From Typhlomys cinereus (Eukaryota; Chordata; Mammalia; Rodentia; Platacanthomyidae), in contig JALPQD010000207.1 in assembly GCA_023101885.1 (NCBI GenBank), positions 3,337,341 to 3,401,340 of the forward strand: 64,000 nucleotides of DNA, given 5' to 3'. This document shows positions 35,410 through 47,090 of the stretch, piece after piece (within the stretch, counting starts at the first letter, position 1; the number at the start of each line of letters is the position of its first letter). Position numbers and translations under genes: made by a program. The notes below the pieces were generated by a model. It worked only from the letters and a program-made list of their open reading frames with translations, had not been told where the DNA came from and searched no databases.

Positions 35410-35600
35410 TACAGTGGGAGATTGCCCAGCAGGTGACAGTGCTTGCTACGTAAGCCTGAAGGTCTGGGTCAGTCCCAGAACCCGTACAGAAAGGTGGATG
35501 TGGCTGGCCTTGGTAATCCCAGACCTCCTATGGCGGGATGGGAGGTGGAAACGAAAACCATCCAGAAGCTCTCAGGCCTCACAGTTTAGAGTATGTAGCA
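35410..35600 (+). mobile_element. B2/B3-like SINE, plus strand
   Basis: 'GGAGATTGCCCAGCAGGTGA' (head), 'CTGAAGGTCTGGGTCAGTCC' (box B region) and 'GGTGGATGTGGCTGGCCTTG' follow B2/B3 order. Confidence 0.65.
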
Positions 35601-35727
35601 CCACTGGCAGAAACAAAGGAGAAACAATCTTTTCACTTTTTTAACAAAGTGGAAAATTCTGAAAATTTGATCTCTGACATGCATGTGTGTGCTAAATATG
35701 CATGTGCATAAGTAAATAAACAATAAA

Positions 35728-36048
35728 TAGAGCTGGAAAGATGCCTCAGAGGTTAAAGTCTTTGCCTTATAAGCAAAAGGACCTGAGTTCAGATTCCCAG
35801 ATCCCATGGTAAAAATACCAGATAGAAATGATAGCAGCTTGTACTTTTGACCCTGGAAGGCAGAACCTGTGAAACCAGAGCAAAGCAATAAGGAGGTAGA
35901 GCAATCCAGTATGATTCCTGATAGCACCCTTAGACCTCTACAGGCACACGCGCTCAAATGCCTTCTTGTACACACTCATGTACACCCACCCATATGCAAA
36001 ACACACATGTACATACATGCATGCATGCAAAAATGAAATAAAATAAAA
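35728..36048 (+). mobile_element. B2-superfamily SINE, plus strand
   Basis: Head 'AGAGCTGGAAAGATGCCTCA', box B 'CTGAGTTCAGATTCCC', shared body to 'CAAATGCCTTCTTGTACACA', and an irregular ACA-rich tail ending 'AATGAAATAAAATAAAAGC'. Confidence 0.85.
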
Positions 36049-36051
36049 GCA

Positions 36052-36470
36052 GAGGCGGCTAACACTAAGTATTTGCAATGGTAGCTAAGCATATTAGTAA
36101 GGCGGTGGATGGTGAAGGCCGACTGAAGGTTGATAAGAGCCTTGCAGGAGAGGAGGACAAGGTGGACTGTGCACTGTGATCAAACGTGCTACTATAAGAA
36201 TTGAAAGGATGTGCAGATTAAGGATGGCAAGGTGACCATGGACACTGAGAATGCCACAGGACTCTGTTGCTCACACCACGAACAGCAGGCACAAGGAGGA
36301 GCTCATGGAAGGGTTTACTGAGGGACCGCCTTCAGCACTGTCACTGTAAGCACAGTGTATAAGGAGCTGCACCTCATGTAGAAAGCCTCTGCACTAGTCC
36401 ATAAAGAAGTAAGTCATCGATAACCACAGAAAATCAGACTTCAGATATTATACAAAAATAAAATGGATGA
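36052..36470 (+). pseudogene. Possible processed pseudogene, source not identified
   Basis: A G+C-richer block begins with 'AGAGGCGGC', contains an ATG in a short open run (MVAKHISKAVDGEGRLKVD) and then frame-broken coding-like pieces (DGKVTMDTENATG; SRHKEELMEGFTEG), and ends near an AATAAA at about 36460. It abuts a SINE on each side. The composition and the loss of frame suggest a dead retrocopy of a short protein, but I could not recognise the parent, and no clear target duplication or A tail is visible. A coincidental mixture of old repeats is not ruled out. Confidence 0.3.
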
Positions 36471-36474
36471 AGCT

Positions 36475-36790
36475 TGTGCTAAGGAAATGGCTCAATGAAT
36501 CAGACGCTTGCCATGCAAGAGACAGGGCCAGAGTTCAGATACCCAGAACCCGTGTAAATAAATGTTGAGCACTCATGGCAAGCTGGCTAGCTCACTCAGC
36601 AAACCAACTGAGTTCAGTTGTGAGATTCTGCCTCAGTGGATCAAATGGACAGAGGAAGACGCCCAGCTAATGTCAACTTTGGGCCTCCGCATGCACGCAC
36701 ACATTTGCACACAAGCACATGTTTATATGGAAACTCACACACGTGAACATGCATAAACATGCACATGTGGTCCCATAGAAGCCCAAAATA
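36475..36790 (+). mobile_element. tRNA-derived SINE, B3/B2-superfamily mixture
   Basis: Head 'GCTAAGGAAATGGCTCAATG' and box B 'CAGAGTTCAGATACCC' start the element. The body ('CAAGCTGGCTAGCTCACTCA') is closer to B3, and the tail is ACA-rich. Confidence 0.65.
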
Positions 36791-37317
36791 TAAATAGATG
36801 AGATTTACTGATGGAATTGAGGTGAGATCATGCTCATAGTTTTATTTATCCTGAGTATTGTAATTGTTTCATTTAATGATTATAGAAAAACATGAAAAAA
36901 ATCTAATTTTTAGGAAATGTTTGGTTCACTTGTGGGCCTTGCAAATGAGATGACTTGCTGTGTATAGCATACAAGACATTGAATGCATTGACTTAGAACT
37001 GAAAGTGTAGATAGAAGAGAGAAATCTCCAGTCTAAGCATATGGATGGAATTCAAAATGAGAAATCGAATCATTCAGAAAAAACGTCTTTTAGCTAACAA
37101 GGGATTAGTCAAGTTTTCTTTAGAAAAGCCTCCTCATATTAAACTTTGAAAATTCTATTACTATGATATTATATGAAAATCAAAGAATATTACAAATTTT
37201 ATGAAGAAAAAAATTTAAGATTTTGGATCTTTGTAAGAAGTTTTATAATGCAATCTCTGCTACTTTCATTTTTATGAATTGGAGACTTCTTTTAAAAAGA
37301 AATTTTTAATAACTGAA

Positions 37318-37680
37318 CGTTTCCGTACCAGCTACTCTTTTCTGTTGCTGTGAGAGAACACCAAAAGTCAAGCAATTTAAGGGAGAAAGGGAGATTTATT
37401 CAATTCATGGTTCCAGAGGGGAGATACAGTCCTTCAGGGTAGAAGAGGCTTGGCTGGTAGGCAAAGCTGGAGGAGGTTTAAATCACATTCTTCAAGGAGG
37501 CTGAGAGGTGCATAACTGCCTACTGCAAGAGCAGACTTATCCCAGAAGTAGGTGGGACTAATCCACCTCAAAGCCCACTCCCTGTGACTTCCTTCCTCCA
37601 GCAAGACTCCACCTCTTAAAGCTGCCATGACCTTCCCAAACACATGAGTCTATGGGAGACACATTTTAAACTATGACAAT
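37318..37680 (-). repeat. Rodent interspersed repeat, second family
   Basis: 'TTCTGTTGCTGTGAGAGAAC', 'TTAAGGGAGAAAGGGAGATT', 'TGCCATGACCTTCCCAAACA' and 'CATGAGTCTATGGGAGACAC' match, in order, the copy at 40590. Confidence 0.65.
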
Positions 37681-37999
37681 TTTATGAAGTGCTACAGAGA
37701 GATCAACCCTAATGAATTTACCACTCTCTAAAACTCCAGCAATATAACCATAAAAGTAAATAAAAAGGACAAAACAAAACAGGTAAAGATTATTTATTAA
37801 CATCTAAAGTACAATTTTCTTTTTCAGAACTGAGGAACAAACTTGTATGTGCCACACAAATGCTACCAGTGATCCATCCCCTCTCCCCTTATAATTACTT
37901 ACTAAGAACAGAACACAAAGTTCTATTACCCATGGAAGGTATATTTCAAATAACCATCACGTGGTAGGCCATGTGATTCTTCCATTAAACTCCAGCAAG

Positions 38000-39085
38000 A
38001 GAACTCACAGTCCATCCCTGACAACTTTTTTTTAATGTTCAAGCATAAATAAAACTTAACATATAGCATTATAGAGTGAGAGCTGTCCATAAATGTAACT
38101 GTAATCATAGTAAAACTATGCAACAGTAAAGCCTTCTGACTTAAGGTAAAGACATAATTCTATAATGATCATGTTTCCTAATTTAATGATAGAACTAGAG
38201 TTACTTTAATCAGTAGCTATAGTTCTTGAAGTCATTCCTTCTATATCATTGGTCTTCTTTGTTATTTTCAGCAGTCTTTTTTGTACAAGGCCTAGAAAGA
38301 ATTCATTGAAGTCCTTTTAAATAATTAAGATTGTGGAAATAAAAAAGTAAAATTTATTTTAACCTGAAAAACACCATTAATATAAGCAACTGTTTCACAA
38401 ACTAATGAGTTAGTGCACATCAACACAGATTTCAAGAAATAAGATTTAGCATTTGTCATGTCTGTTTTATCATTTTGTGTATATTTATTTGAGTAAGTGG
38501 TTGAATTCAAAGAACTCTATTTTCTCCAGCTGCTGACCTTTCACACCTTTCTGCCCTCTGAACACAACCTCAGGCATATACTTCTTTGCAGAAGATCAGA
38601 AAAGTGTGGGAGGAAAGTAAATCATTTCTTGATCTCTCCACATGGTCATTCAATATTCCACTTTCCTCTATTATAAATCTTTCTGGCTGCAGATGTTCAA
38701 GATACATGTGGTAACTGTCTCAGGTGGATTATTTTTTGGGGGTCCCTGCACTTGATCTCTAGACTTTCCAGGGTGACAGTCCTAAACTGTCTATAGGCTA
38801 TATAGGTTTTGGCTCACATCTTACTACCTTCTCCTTCTTTACCCTTTGCTACAAATAACATCCCCAAATCAATCACTTGATATTGATATTAAGTCCACTT
38901 GAAGAGAACATCTTCAAGATAGCTCACTGTGGCTGTTGTCCAACATATCTATATCTTAAGGAGCCCATACACTTTAGAATTTCAACGGATGATCAGGAAC
39001 ACACCTAGTACCCCTCTTCCTTCAACCTACCTTAAAGCATGACAGTAAGTTTTCTCATGCCTTCACAAATCTTTTCTTCTTTTAC
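38000..39085. other. Unique DNA, no gene seen
   Basis: No recognisable exon or young repeat by eye. Confidence 0.4.
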
Positions 39086-39089
39086 CATT

Positions 39090-39285
39090 TTCATTTACAT
39101 GTGTGCTTGCATGCATGTGGGCACACTTGTATGAGTGAACTGTGGATGCCCCTATGCATGAGAACACCTGGGGGTGCCCCTGTGTGTGTGAGCATGCCTG
39201 TGAGCACTTCTACATGTGTGAACAGGCCTACAGGTTGCCCCTGTATGTGTGAGCATACCTGTGGGCCTTCGGACATGGCTAAGGA
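39090..39285 (+). repeat. Degenerate tandem array, ~45-base unit
   Basis: 'TGTGTGAGCATGCCTGTG', 'ATGTGTGAACAGGCCTACAG' and 'ATGTGTGAGCATACCTGTGG' are successive variants of one unit. The minus strand reads as a Cys/His/Thr/Gly-rich repeat that should not be mistaken for a gene. Confidence 0.65.
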
Positions 39286-39569
39286 GTTTCCAGGGAGTGG
39301 GGCAGTGAAGGGTGGAGAGTCATATCATTAGGGTGGGGAACTCAGGGGTCTAAGGAGATAAATTAGAAATGGATTGGGGGGGGGACTCCTGTGGTTGGTC
39401 TAGGGACTCACCACATACCAGCCAGCACTGGAGGAAGTTTATTAAGTGACCTGCCTGTGGCTGACATCAACCTTCCCGCTCATATCTTCATGATTCTGAA
39501 GGAGTGAGGCACACTTAGACATCCATGGTGTGACATGTGTTCATGTGTTCACAAACTCCTATATACAGA

Positions 39570-40200
39570 AGGTCATGCCTAGTATCATTCTAACCATGAC
39601 TTATATTTGTAGTACCACTAGGCTATCACCTAGGAGTTTTAAAACTGAACTTTTAATTAATTATCCTACTTTGCAAGGAAGATTCTCACAAAACTTCTTT
39701 AACTTTCAAAGTTACATTGCATTAAACTTGATATTTTATAAGTCATCTACATTCCTCAACTGCAAAATTGAGTTTGATATCCTTAATAACTTGTTCTTCA
39801 ATTTAATTTTATGAAAAACATCTCAATGTCATCACAGAACACTCCTGAGATAGTTATTAGGAATGCATTTAATTTATGTGTTATTTTAGAGGAAATTGGC
39901 CCACACTGTCAAATCCTCCTACTTATGAGCAAGGTTCATTCTGCATTTATATTTTTATCTATTTGTGGCAGTAGCTGTTTGGAACTTTCTTTGTGAAGTT
40001 CCTGCAATATTTTTTATTCTTCAGCATTTACAGTTTCTGTGGCAATAGCACTTGAATAGAATCTTGTGTTATAATAATACACGATACCAAAATTGACCAT
40101 TTTAACCTTCCTTAAATATACAGGTGAGTGGAGATAAGCACATGCATATTGTTTTATAACCATCTGCAGAATTTTTTCAAAGTGCTGATCTACACTATAC
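39570..40200 (-). mobile_element. Old antisense L1-like sequence
   Basis: 'TTATTTTAGAGGAAATTGGC', 'GCAAGGTTCATTCTGCATTT' and 'ACCAAAATTGACCATTTTAA' resemble, in order, inverted ancient L1. The copy is strongly diverged and the class could be wrong. Confidence 0.4.
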
Positions 40201-40589
40201 ATGGAAAGTTAGATTACTTCATTTTTTTGGCTGTTGTACAGGATGAATATTCATTATGTCTTGTTTTCTTCATGTTGTAATTTATATTGCTTCTTTCTAT
40301 GGTTTGGATATGAAGTCTGCCAGACCTAAGCTCACAGCATAGCAGGGCAGGTGGGCAATTAATTCCCCAGAAAAAGTTAGCATAGCAGCACCCTAGTCTG
40401 AGCTACTTCCTAGTGGTTATTGGAGCCAACCATGGGGCTAACAGACTCTCTGTCATTATCTGACGACAGAGATACATGCATCCCAGGAACACATCCAGTC
40501 TCTCAAGAATGGAACTCCTGGATTTTTCTTTTGGAAGGAACAGGGTCTCCTGGATCTTCGTGTATGGACTTAAAGTCCTTAAATGTGAT

Positions 40590-40965
40590 GGTTGCTTTTC
40601 TTTATTGCTGTGAAACAACACTCATTCACAACTGAAGGAAAGAAAGCTGGATTTATTTGACATACCATTCCAGAGGGGATATAGTCCATTATGGTATGGC
40701 TCTCGTAGCAGAAGGTATGATTGGAGGCAGAAACAAGAGGCTACTTTGGGCCACTGCAGCCATCATAAATTCAGGCAGAAAGAGCAAACGGAAAGGAAGC
40801 AGGGCTGGGCTATCAAGCCTCAAGAACTCACTGTACGTGACAGTCTTCTTCCAGCCAGACTCCACCTCCTAAAGGTGCCATGACCTTCCCAAACATTAGC
40901 TAGCTAAGGATGCAAACACATGAGCCTGTGCATGGCAGCTCAGGTTCAAACCATGACACTTAGTG
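40590..40965 (-). repeat. Rodent interspersed repeat, second family
   Basis: 'TATTGCTGTGAAACAACACT', 'CCAGACTCCACCTCCTAAAG', 'GTGCCATGACCTTCCCAAAC' and 'AACACATGAGCCTGTGCATG' place it with the copies at 2505 and 37318. Confidence 0.68.
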
Positions 40966-41189
40966 ATATTGAAATGTGCCTGAATTTCAACAGTGAATTT
41001 TCTGCATTTATCGGGTTGATGTGTTGAACTTGCTGCTCACCAGCTGGTGCAGATAACTTCACTCCTCCTGAACTGTAAGACTGCCAACTGTACACCGCTA
41101 TCACATTGCTGATGAACTCTTGGGACTTTATTCCTAAAAGGTACATGTGCTTTCTGATAACACACACCACAATATATTTATGAGTTCTT

Positions 41190-41335
41190 CCAACGTAGAG
41201 GCATGTGTCTGTAAATCCAGCACTGGGGAGACAGAGGCAGGAGGATAGAAAATTTAAGGTTATTCTGTTATACAGTGAATAGTGAGTTCAAGGACAGCCC
41301 AGACTATGAGATCCTGTGCCACAAAAAGAAAAACA
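41190..41335 (+). mobile_element. B1 SINE, plus strand
   Basis: 'GAGGCATGTGTCTGTAAATC', 'CAGCACTGGGGAGACAGAGG', 'GTGAGTTCAAGGACAGCCCA' and 'ATGAGATCCTGTGCCACAAA' are the B1 body in order, with an A-rich tail. Confidence 0.82.
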
Positions 41336-41394
41336 AGTTCTCCCTTTGAATCAACTCTTAAAAAGCAGGTCCCAATATACTATACACTAGGCAT

Positions 41395-41900
41395 GTTACA
41401 TGATACTCTTCCTGGGGAGACACAACACACACCTATATATCTACACCAGATAAGGAGTTTGATAACAGATCAAAGTAATGATTACGCCAAGGTCCAATCT
41501 GACTAAGGAATGAGTTTATTGCAGTTACTCACAGTAGTAGAGTTGAGGGTTCCCTAGTGGAGCAGGGATGACTCAAAGGGAGTTACATCACCAGAAAACC
41601 CACCCAGCCTGGGGAGACTGTGGAAGCTGCCACCCTGTAGCTCTCTCTGCATGATTTGCTTCTAGGCGAGTCACTCCACACACTGGGCTGTTCTGTGTCT
41701 CTCCCAAGCTTCTTGCCTGGCAAGAGTCTTGTCCCTAGCATTGGCCACTGCTTTTCCTCACCTTCAAGAGATGTTTCCCTCCTCTCAACCCCCTTAAATC
41801 TTACTAGTTTCAGGAACATCCTTAGCCTAAATAACTGTTTCCTTGCTCAGCCTTCCTCCTGGATGGGATGTTTCAATTTTCTATGCAACATCCTCCTTAG
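41395..41900 (+). repeat. Unclassified dispersed repeat family, copy 2
   Basis: Aligns in order with 4725-5300: 'CTTCCTGGGGAGACACAACA', 'AACAGATCAAAGTAATGATT', 'ATGAGTTTATTGCAGTTACT', 'CTCCCAAGCTTCTTGCC' and 'AGTTTCAGGAACATCCTTAG'. Confidence 0.55.
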
Positions 41901-41999
41901 GTTAGACTGGGGAGGAAGTTCAAGAAGGCAGTAAGTTATGTTAAGAGGGGAAATACCATTACCACAGAATGTACCTGCATTTTATGAAATGGTAGATTA

Positions 42000-43570
42000 T
42001 AAGGAGAGTTATGAAGTCAATGAATGTAACTACATTATTTGAGAGTAGCTCTTCTTCCTGCTAACTCAGCTACTGTAAAAATTAAATCTCTCTTAGTCTC
42101 TGTCACAAAGTAATCTAATGCGAATGCAATGCACCATCTAATTCTGTGCTGCTCTTATATGAGATGTTAGAGCCAGGCCAAGACGTTGTCATTGAATTGC
42201 ACGGTTACTCATTGGATGCATAGGCTTTCCTTGGAGCCTCCCCAAGTGTTGTCTTGAATGATGCTCTCCCAACTGTAACTCAACTCTCTCAATGCACTGC
42301 AAATTAGTAGGTTCCTACAATCTCTTGTCACAGTATTTCTCCTCAGATCTCATTTTGGTTTTATCTACAGATTATGGAAATGAATTTGCTCTAGTCATAG
42401 CTGTCCTTCCATTGTGTTACAGGGAATGAAGCGTGTGATACCTCCCTCTAGCCCATTGACCAGCTGCAGAAGGGAAATGTCTAGGGCTGGTCAGTTCTCG
42501 CCTTGTTGCGGGATCCCCAGAATCCAAGTCAACACGCCAGGTGTGTGCTTGGGATCCCAGCACAGGGTCAGCAGAGATAAGTGGATCCCTTAATGATCCT
42601 GCCAACTTCTCTGGGGTCTCCCTGCGGATAAGGTGAGGTCGGATCCCTCAGTTGCTGAGGCTGGCATTCCTTTCCTGTCATGCTGGCCTGTAATCCGAAT
42701 CCCTGAGCTTTCTAAGTGATTTTGCTTGTGTACTTGTCACAGCTACTGAAAAGAGACCAAGACACATGACCATTCATAGGAAGGTCACCCTATGATCATA
42801 GGAACATAGGAGACGGGAGCCCTGGGAATCCAACAGGGAAGAAAGCAAAGAACGCTCCTGATTTCTTCATAGTTGCCATAGATGTTTGCAAAACTTGGGA
42901 AGTTCATATTGTAAATAATATTTTTTCTTCCATTAAGAAAATGAACCTCCCTTTTTATCTAGAAATATTCAGCTCTTTTTGCCTATATTGACTCCCTACA
43001 GTGATGAATTATTCTTCAACACATGCATTAAGTTAAGAAAAAAGTGCATCCATTAAGAGATCCTTTCCTAGGCTTCAAATGTAATACGGAACTCTCTTGG
43101 AAGAATTTGATGTGAAATGTTTGAATTGAAATTACAAAATAGGGAAATTGTCTTGGGTACTTCATGTATTACAGAATGACTGGTGTTCCAAGCAAGTACT
43201 TTAAAAAGTAATTTCACATTAAATAAAGATAAACAAAGTAAGATAGAGAGCAAAGATAAGTGTTTTTATTGGTGTCACATTTATAATCATATTTACTTAG
43301 CCTCAAAGACTTCAGGCCTCTATCAGAAGCAAACTTTGGGATCATCAATCAGCAAAATTGCAATCTCCTTGCCAAGAATGCAAAGATAGCTAAATTTCTG
43401 CTGACCCATTGATGAGAAATGGAGACCACCCATGCCATTTACTGTTTCTGTTTCAAAGGACGTCCATGTCAGCAAGAAAAATGTCAAACAGCAAAAGCAT
43501 TCTATGCATCACACAGCAGAATCTCTCATTCACGCAATCCACGGGCCACAGTCTAGCACTGTGAACAAAA
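42000..43570. other. Unique DNA, no gene seen
   Basis: A SINE-like fragment may lie around 42500-42560 ('GGTGTGTGCTTGGGATCCCA'). Otherwise nothing recognisable. Confidence 0.4.
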
Positions 43571-43571
43571 A

Positions 43572-43890
43572 ACAGGCCAGGACTTGGGAGATGGGCCAGG
43601 GGTTAAAGCCTTTGTCTCACGAGCAAAAGGACCTGAGTTTGGATACGCAGATCCCATGTAAAAATGCCAGATGGAAATGGCAGCAGCCTGAAATTCCCAC
43701 CATGGAAGGCGGAGCCTAGGAAACCCCCAGAGCAAAGCAATAAGGAAGTAGAGAAATCCAGGACGATTCCTGATGTCACACTTGGGCATCACATTTACAA
43801 ACATACTCAAGTTCCTTGTACATATGCACACACATGTACACTCATATGCAAAACATACGCACACATACATGAAAAAAGCAGATGAGAAAT
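43572..43890 (+). mobile_element. B2-superfamily SINE, plus strand
   Basis: Head 'ACTTGGGAGATGGGCCAGGG', box B 'CTGAGTTTGGATACGC', shared body with 'CAGAGCAAAGCAATAAGGAA', and an ACA-rich tail. Confidence 0.87.
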
Positions 43891-44599
43891 CACAATGCAC
43901 ATTGCAGTCTTTATAGGAACTCCTTACAGAACCCAGGCACACATTGGGAATATCCCAGAGTAACCTTCTTGCAGCAGTTAAGACCAAGAATGTAGAGAGA
44001 CACCTCCCTCAGCCTGAGTTGGGTTAACCTCATCCACCTCAGGGACCAGAATCTAAGGACCACATTCACCCAACACTCACATGTGTTTCAGGAAGAGACC
44101 GGCTAGTGGAACGTACCACAGGCCCAGGCAATGCTAAGCCTGGCCGCTCTCACCCAGGCCTAACTGTATCAATTGTGTTTTCTAGCAGTGCTCAGGAACA
44201 CAGTGCACGTGCCACTGAACTTAAACTTTAGGTTTCTAAGGAGGCAGCTGGAGAGAGGGAAGTCCTAGGCCATTCTTTCTATGCAATAATAACTTCGATG
44301 GAATGATGATTTAGTATTTGGGCATCAGGCTTGAAAGTGAAATGTCCCCACCACAAGCTCATGGATTTGAATACTGGTTTTCAGCAGGTGGCGCTGGAGG
44401 CCTGGGAGGTGAGGCCAGGCCAGAGGAAATGGATGGGTCCCGCAAGGGCCAGGCTTGAAGTGGACAGGCCAGCCTGTGTCTGGTTCTCTCTCTGCTTGCT
44501 GTCCCCTAAGGTAGGCGGTTCCAGCTGTGAGCCTCCTGCCTGGGCCATCACAGCTTCCAGCTGCTCCCTTGGGATTCCTCCCCTGACATGACAGACTGT

Positions 44600-45000
44600 A
44601 ATGGTTACTCTTAACTATTGCTGTGAGGGAGGATTCAAAATCAAATAACATAAGGGAGAAAAGGAAATTTATTCACCTTAGGGTTCCAGAGGGAAGATAT
44701 AGTCTTTCATGGTGGAAGCGGCATGGTTGGCTAGCCAAAGCTAAAGACAGGCTACGTCACACCCATCTGAAAGACTTAGAGCTGCAAGACTGGAGAATCT
44801 CTCTTCTCCTTCCATTCTGTGATTCCTTATATTTGGCCCATTACTGGGAGGTTCCAATGAGATCTATGGCAGTTCTGATGGAATCTAGGGCTGGTCTTTG
44901 TATTATCCAGATAATCTCTTCGGGAGGTCTTAGTTGATCTTGCCAGGTGTGGTCTCAGTTGATCTTGGTTAATGCCAGGTATGTCAAATTGACACCCAGG
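44600..45000 (-). repeat. Rodent interspersed repeat (URR1-like?), copy 4
   Basis: 'TAACTATTGCTGTGAGGGAG', 'ACATAAGGGAGAAAAGGAAA', 'CCAGAGGGAAGATATAGTCT' and the terminal 'TATGTCAAATTGACACCCAG' place it with the copies at 15105 and 47818. Confidence 0.6.
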
Positions 45001-45092
45001 ATTAATGATCACATAGACTGTGCTCTCAAACTGTGAGCCAGTACACATCCTAGCTTCTTGAGGCTGCTGGGTCACACCAGCGAGAAAGATTT

Positions 45093-45240
45093 TACACACA
45101 CACATACACACACACACACAAATGAGCAAGATTGCATATACACAAATACTGCATACTCACACACAAGCACACACAAATGGACACATTCACATGCACTCAC
45201 ACACATATATTCAAACATTCATACATATTTGAACTTCCAG
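45093..45240 (+). repeat. CA-rich degenerate microsatellite
   Basis: (CA)n at 45094-45120 is followed by irregular ACACA/CATAC sequence to about 45225. Confidence 0.85.
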
Positions 45241-45621
45241 GAGGAACCTCAGATGACACATTACATGTATATAGTATATATATTATTTCATATATCCGTA
45301 TTTGAGAAGACTTTTGCTCTTAAACACATTTGCGTGACATACGAAGGCAATATGTAGTCTTTTAAAATTTTGATAAGAAGAAATTTGAAATTTTTCCAGC
45401 ATATCAGTCCGCACTGCAGAAGTGTCTAATCCCCCATGTTCTTCATATTGGTGGACATGGTCAGGATGGTCACTGACTCTGTTCTGCTTTGGTGAGGAGA
45501 CCAACATGTACTGCTGGAATCAGCATGTGGTGGGAGATTCCGTAAGACAGAAAACATACTTCTCACCTTCTCTTAGTCTCTCTCTCTGCAAGTTGACCGC
45601 TAGCATTTTCTTTTTCTTTAT

Positions 45622-45646
45622 CTTTCCTTCTTTCCTTCTTTCTTTG

Positions 45647-45729
<83 letters not shown>

Positions 45730-45890
45730 CTTCCTTCCTTCCTTCCTTCCTTCCTCCTTCCTCCTTCCTTCCTTCCTTCCTTCCTTCCTTCCTTCCTTCC
45801 TTCCTTCCTTCCTACCTTCCTTCCTCTCCCTCCCTCCCTCCTTCCTTTCCTTCCTTTTTCTTCTTTCCTTCATTCTTTTCCTCATGTGTG
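45622..45890 (+). repeat. (CTTT)n then (CCTT)n tetranucleotide tract
   Basis: Around 270 bases of almost pure pyrimidine: about 20 CTTT units, then CCTT/CCTC units. The plus-strand 203-codon and minus-strand 148-codon frames across it (Ser/Phe/Leu or Arg/Lys/Glu runs) are artefacts of this tract. Confidence 0.97.
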
Positions 45891-46143
45891 TATTTATGTA
45901 TGTGCATACAAGAGTGAACCTGAGTGTGTGTGCCTGTGGAGGTTTTGGAGTGACTTTGGGAATCATCCTGGATTGCTCTACCTCCTTTTTTGCTTTGCTC
46001 TGGCGTTTCCCAGTCTCTCCCTTCCAGGGCTAGAAGTGCAGGCTGCTGCCATTTCCACCCAGGGCACTTTTACTGGGAATCTGAACTCAGGTTCTTTTGC
46101 TTTCTAGGCAAAGACTTTAACTCCTGAGCCATCTCCCCAGCCC
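45891..46143 (-). mobile_element. B2-superfamily SINE, minus strand
   Basis: 'TGGGAATCATCCTGGATTGC', 'GGGCTAGAAGTGCAGGCTGC' and inverted head 'CTCCTGAGCCATCTCCCCAG'. The tetranucleotide tract lies exactly on the tail side and probably grew from it. Confidence 0.85.
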
Positions 46144-46299
46144 TGCCAACTAATACCTAACATAACCGGCCAGTTAACACCTATCAGCTGCATGACGCTC
46201 TTTGTATTTTGCTGGTAATGTGGTTCTGTAAGTATTTTCATGCACTTGGTGGCCTGGGAAATATTTGTACCTAAATAAGCTAACTGCAATAAACACAGA

Positions 46300-46460
46300 T
46301 AGCTACATTTTCTATTTATTTATACATTTATTTGTTTCATACACAAATACAATTAGTTCATGTCATTTTTCACCCCTGTTATCCTGTCCCTACCCCCTTC
46401 TTTTTCTTACCCCAAACCTCCTTCCCTACCAGCCTCCCTCTTGCTTTTTTGCCTATTGTG
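46300..46460 (-). mobile_element. Possible L1 3' end, diverged
   Basis: 'ATACACAAATACAATTAG' followed by C/T-rich sequence to about 46445 has the layout of the inverted L1 3' ends at 11896 and 24713, but is much less similar. Confidence 0.4.
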
Positions 46461-46469
46461 TGAGACAGC

Positions 46470-47057
46470 TACATTTTCGCAAATCTGCGGGGTTTATGTA
46501 ATGGTCAGGACTGAGTGGAAATACAAAAAAATGAAAAAAAATAGGGTAAAAAAATTATTTTGCACAAAATGTTATCCACAATTGGTAGACTGGAGTCTAG
46601 GATTTTTTCTTTTAACTGATACTGAACAAAGTCAGGGTAGAACAACAACAGGAATTCAGTCTTTTAAATGTTTTGAGCAAATTATTTTCAATGTCCCACG
46701 AGTCGCATAAAAGAGTTCTAGTGCAAACTATTGCTAGAAGGCTTGCTGAGCTTTTTCTGTTTTAATGAACTCTGTTGAATCGAAATGCCTCAAAGGGTGA
46801 GAACAATGTTGTTAACTTCCGTCTGTTTCTCTGTAGATGTTTTCCTTGGGCTGTAAGGCTTGGGTCTCAGAGGATAGGACTGGTTGACTTCTGCAGAAGC
46901 TGTCAGGGCTGACTCTGAACAGCAGTGTCCTAACCCATGAACCTCTGCCTTTGTTTAGTCAATGCCGCCCTTGGGTGTCCAAGGGTATGGCCTTAAGAAA
47001 ATCCCAACGTTCTTAATTAACTAACTGTGAACTCTAGATACAAACTAGAGTCTTGCC

Positions 47058-47090
<33 letters not shown>

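Noticed and set aside
45520..45966. 148-codon Arg/Lys/Glu-rich frame resembling a nuclear basic protein
   Set aside because: Antisense reading of the same tetranucleotide tract.
45422..46033. 203-codon frame, the longest in the window
   Set aside because: Most of it is Ser/Phe/Leu runs from the CTTT/CCTT tract, then an inverted SINE body.
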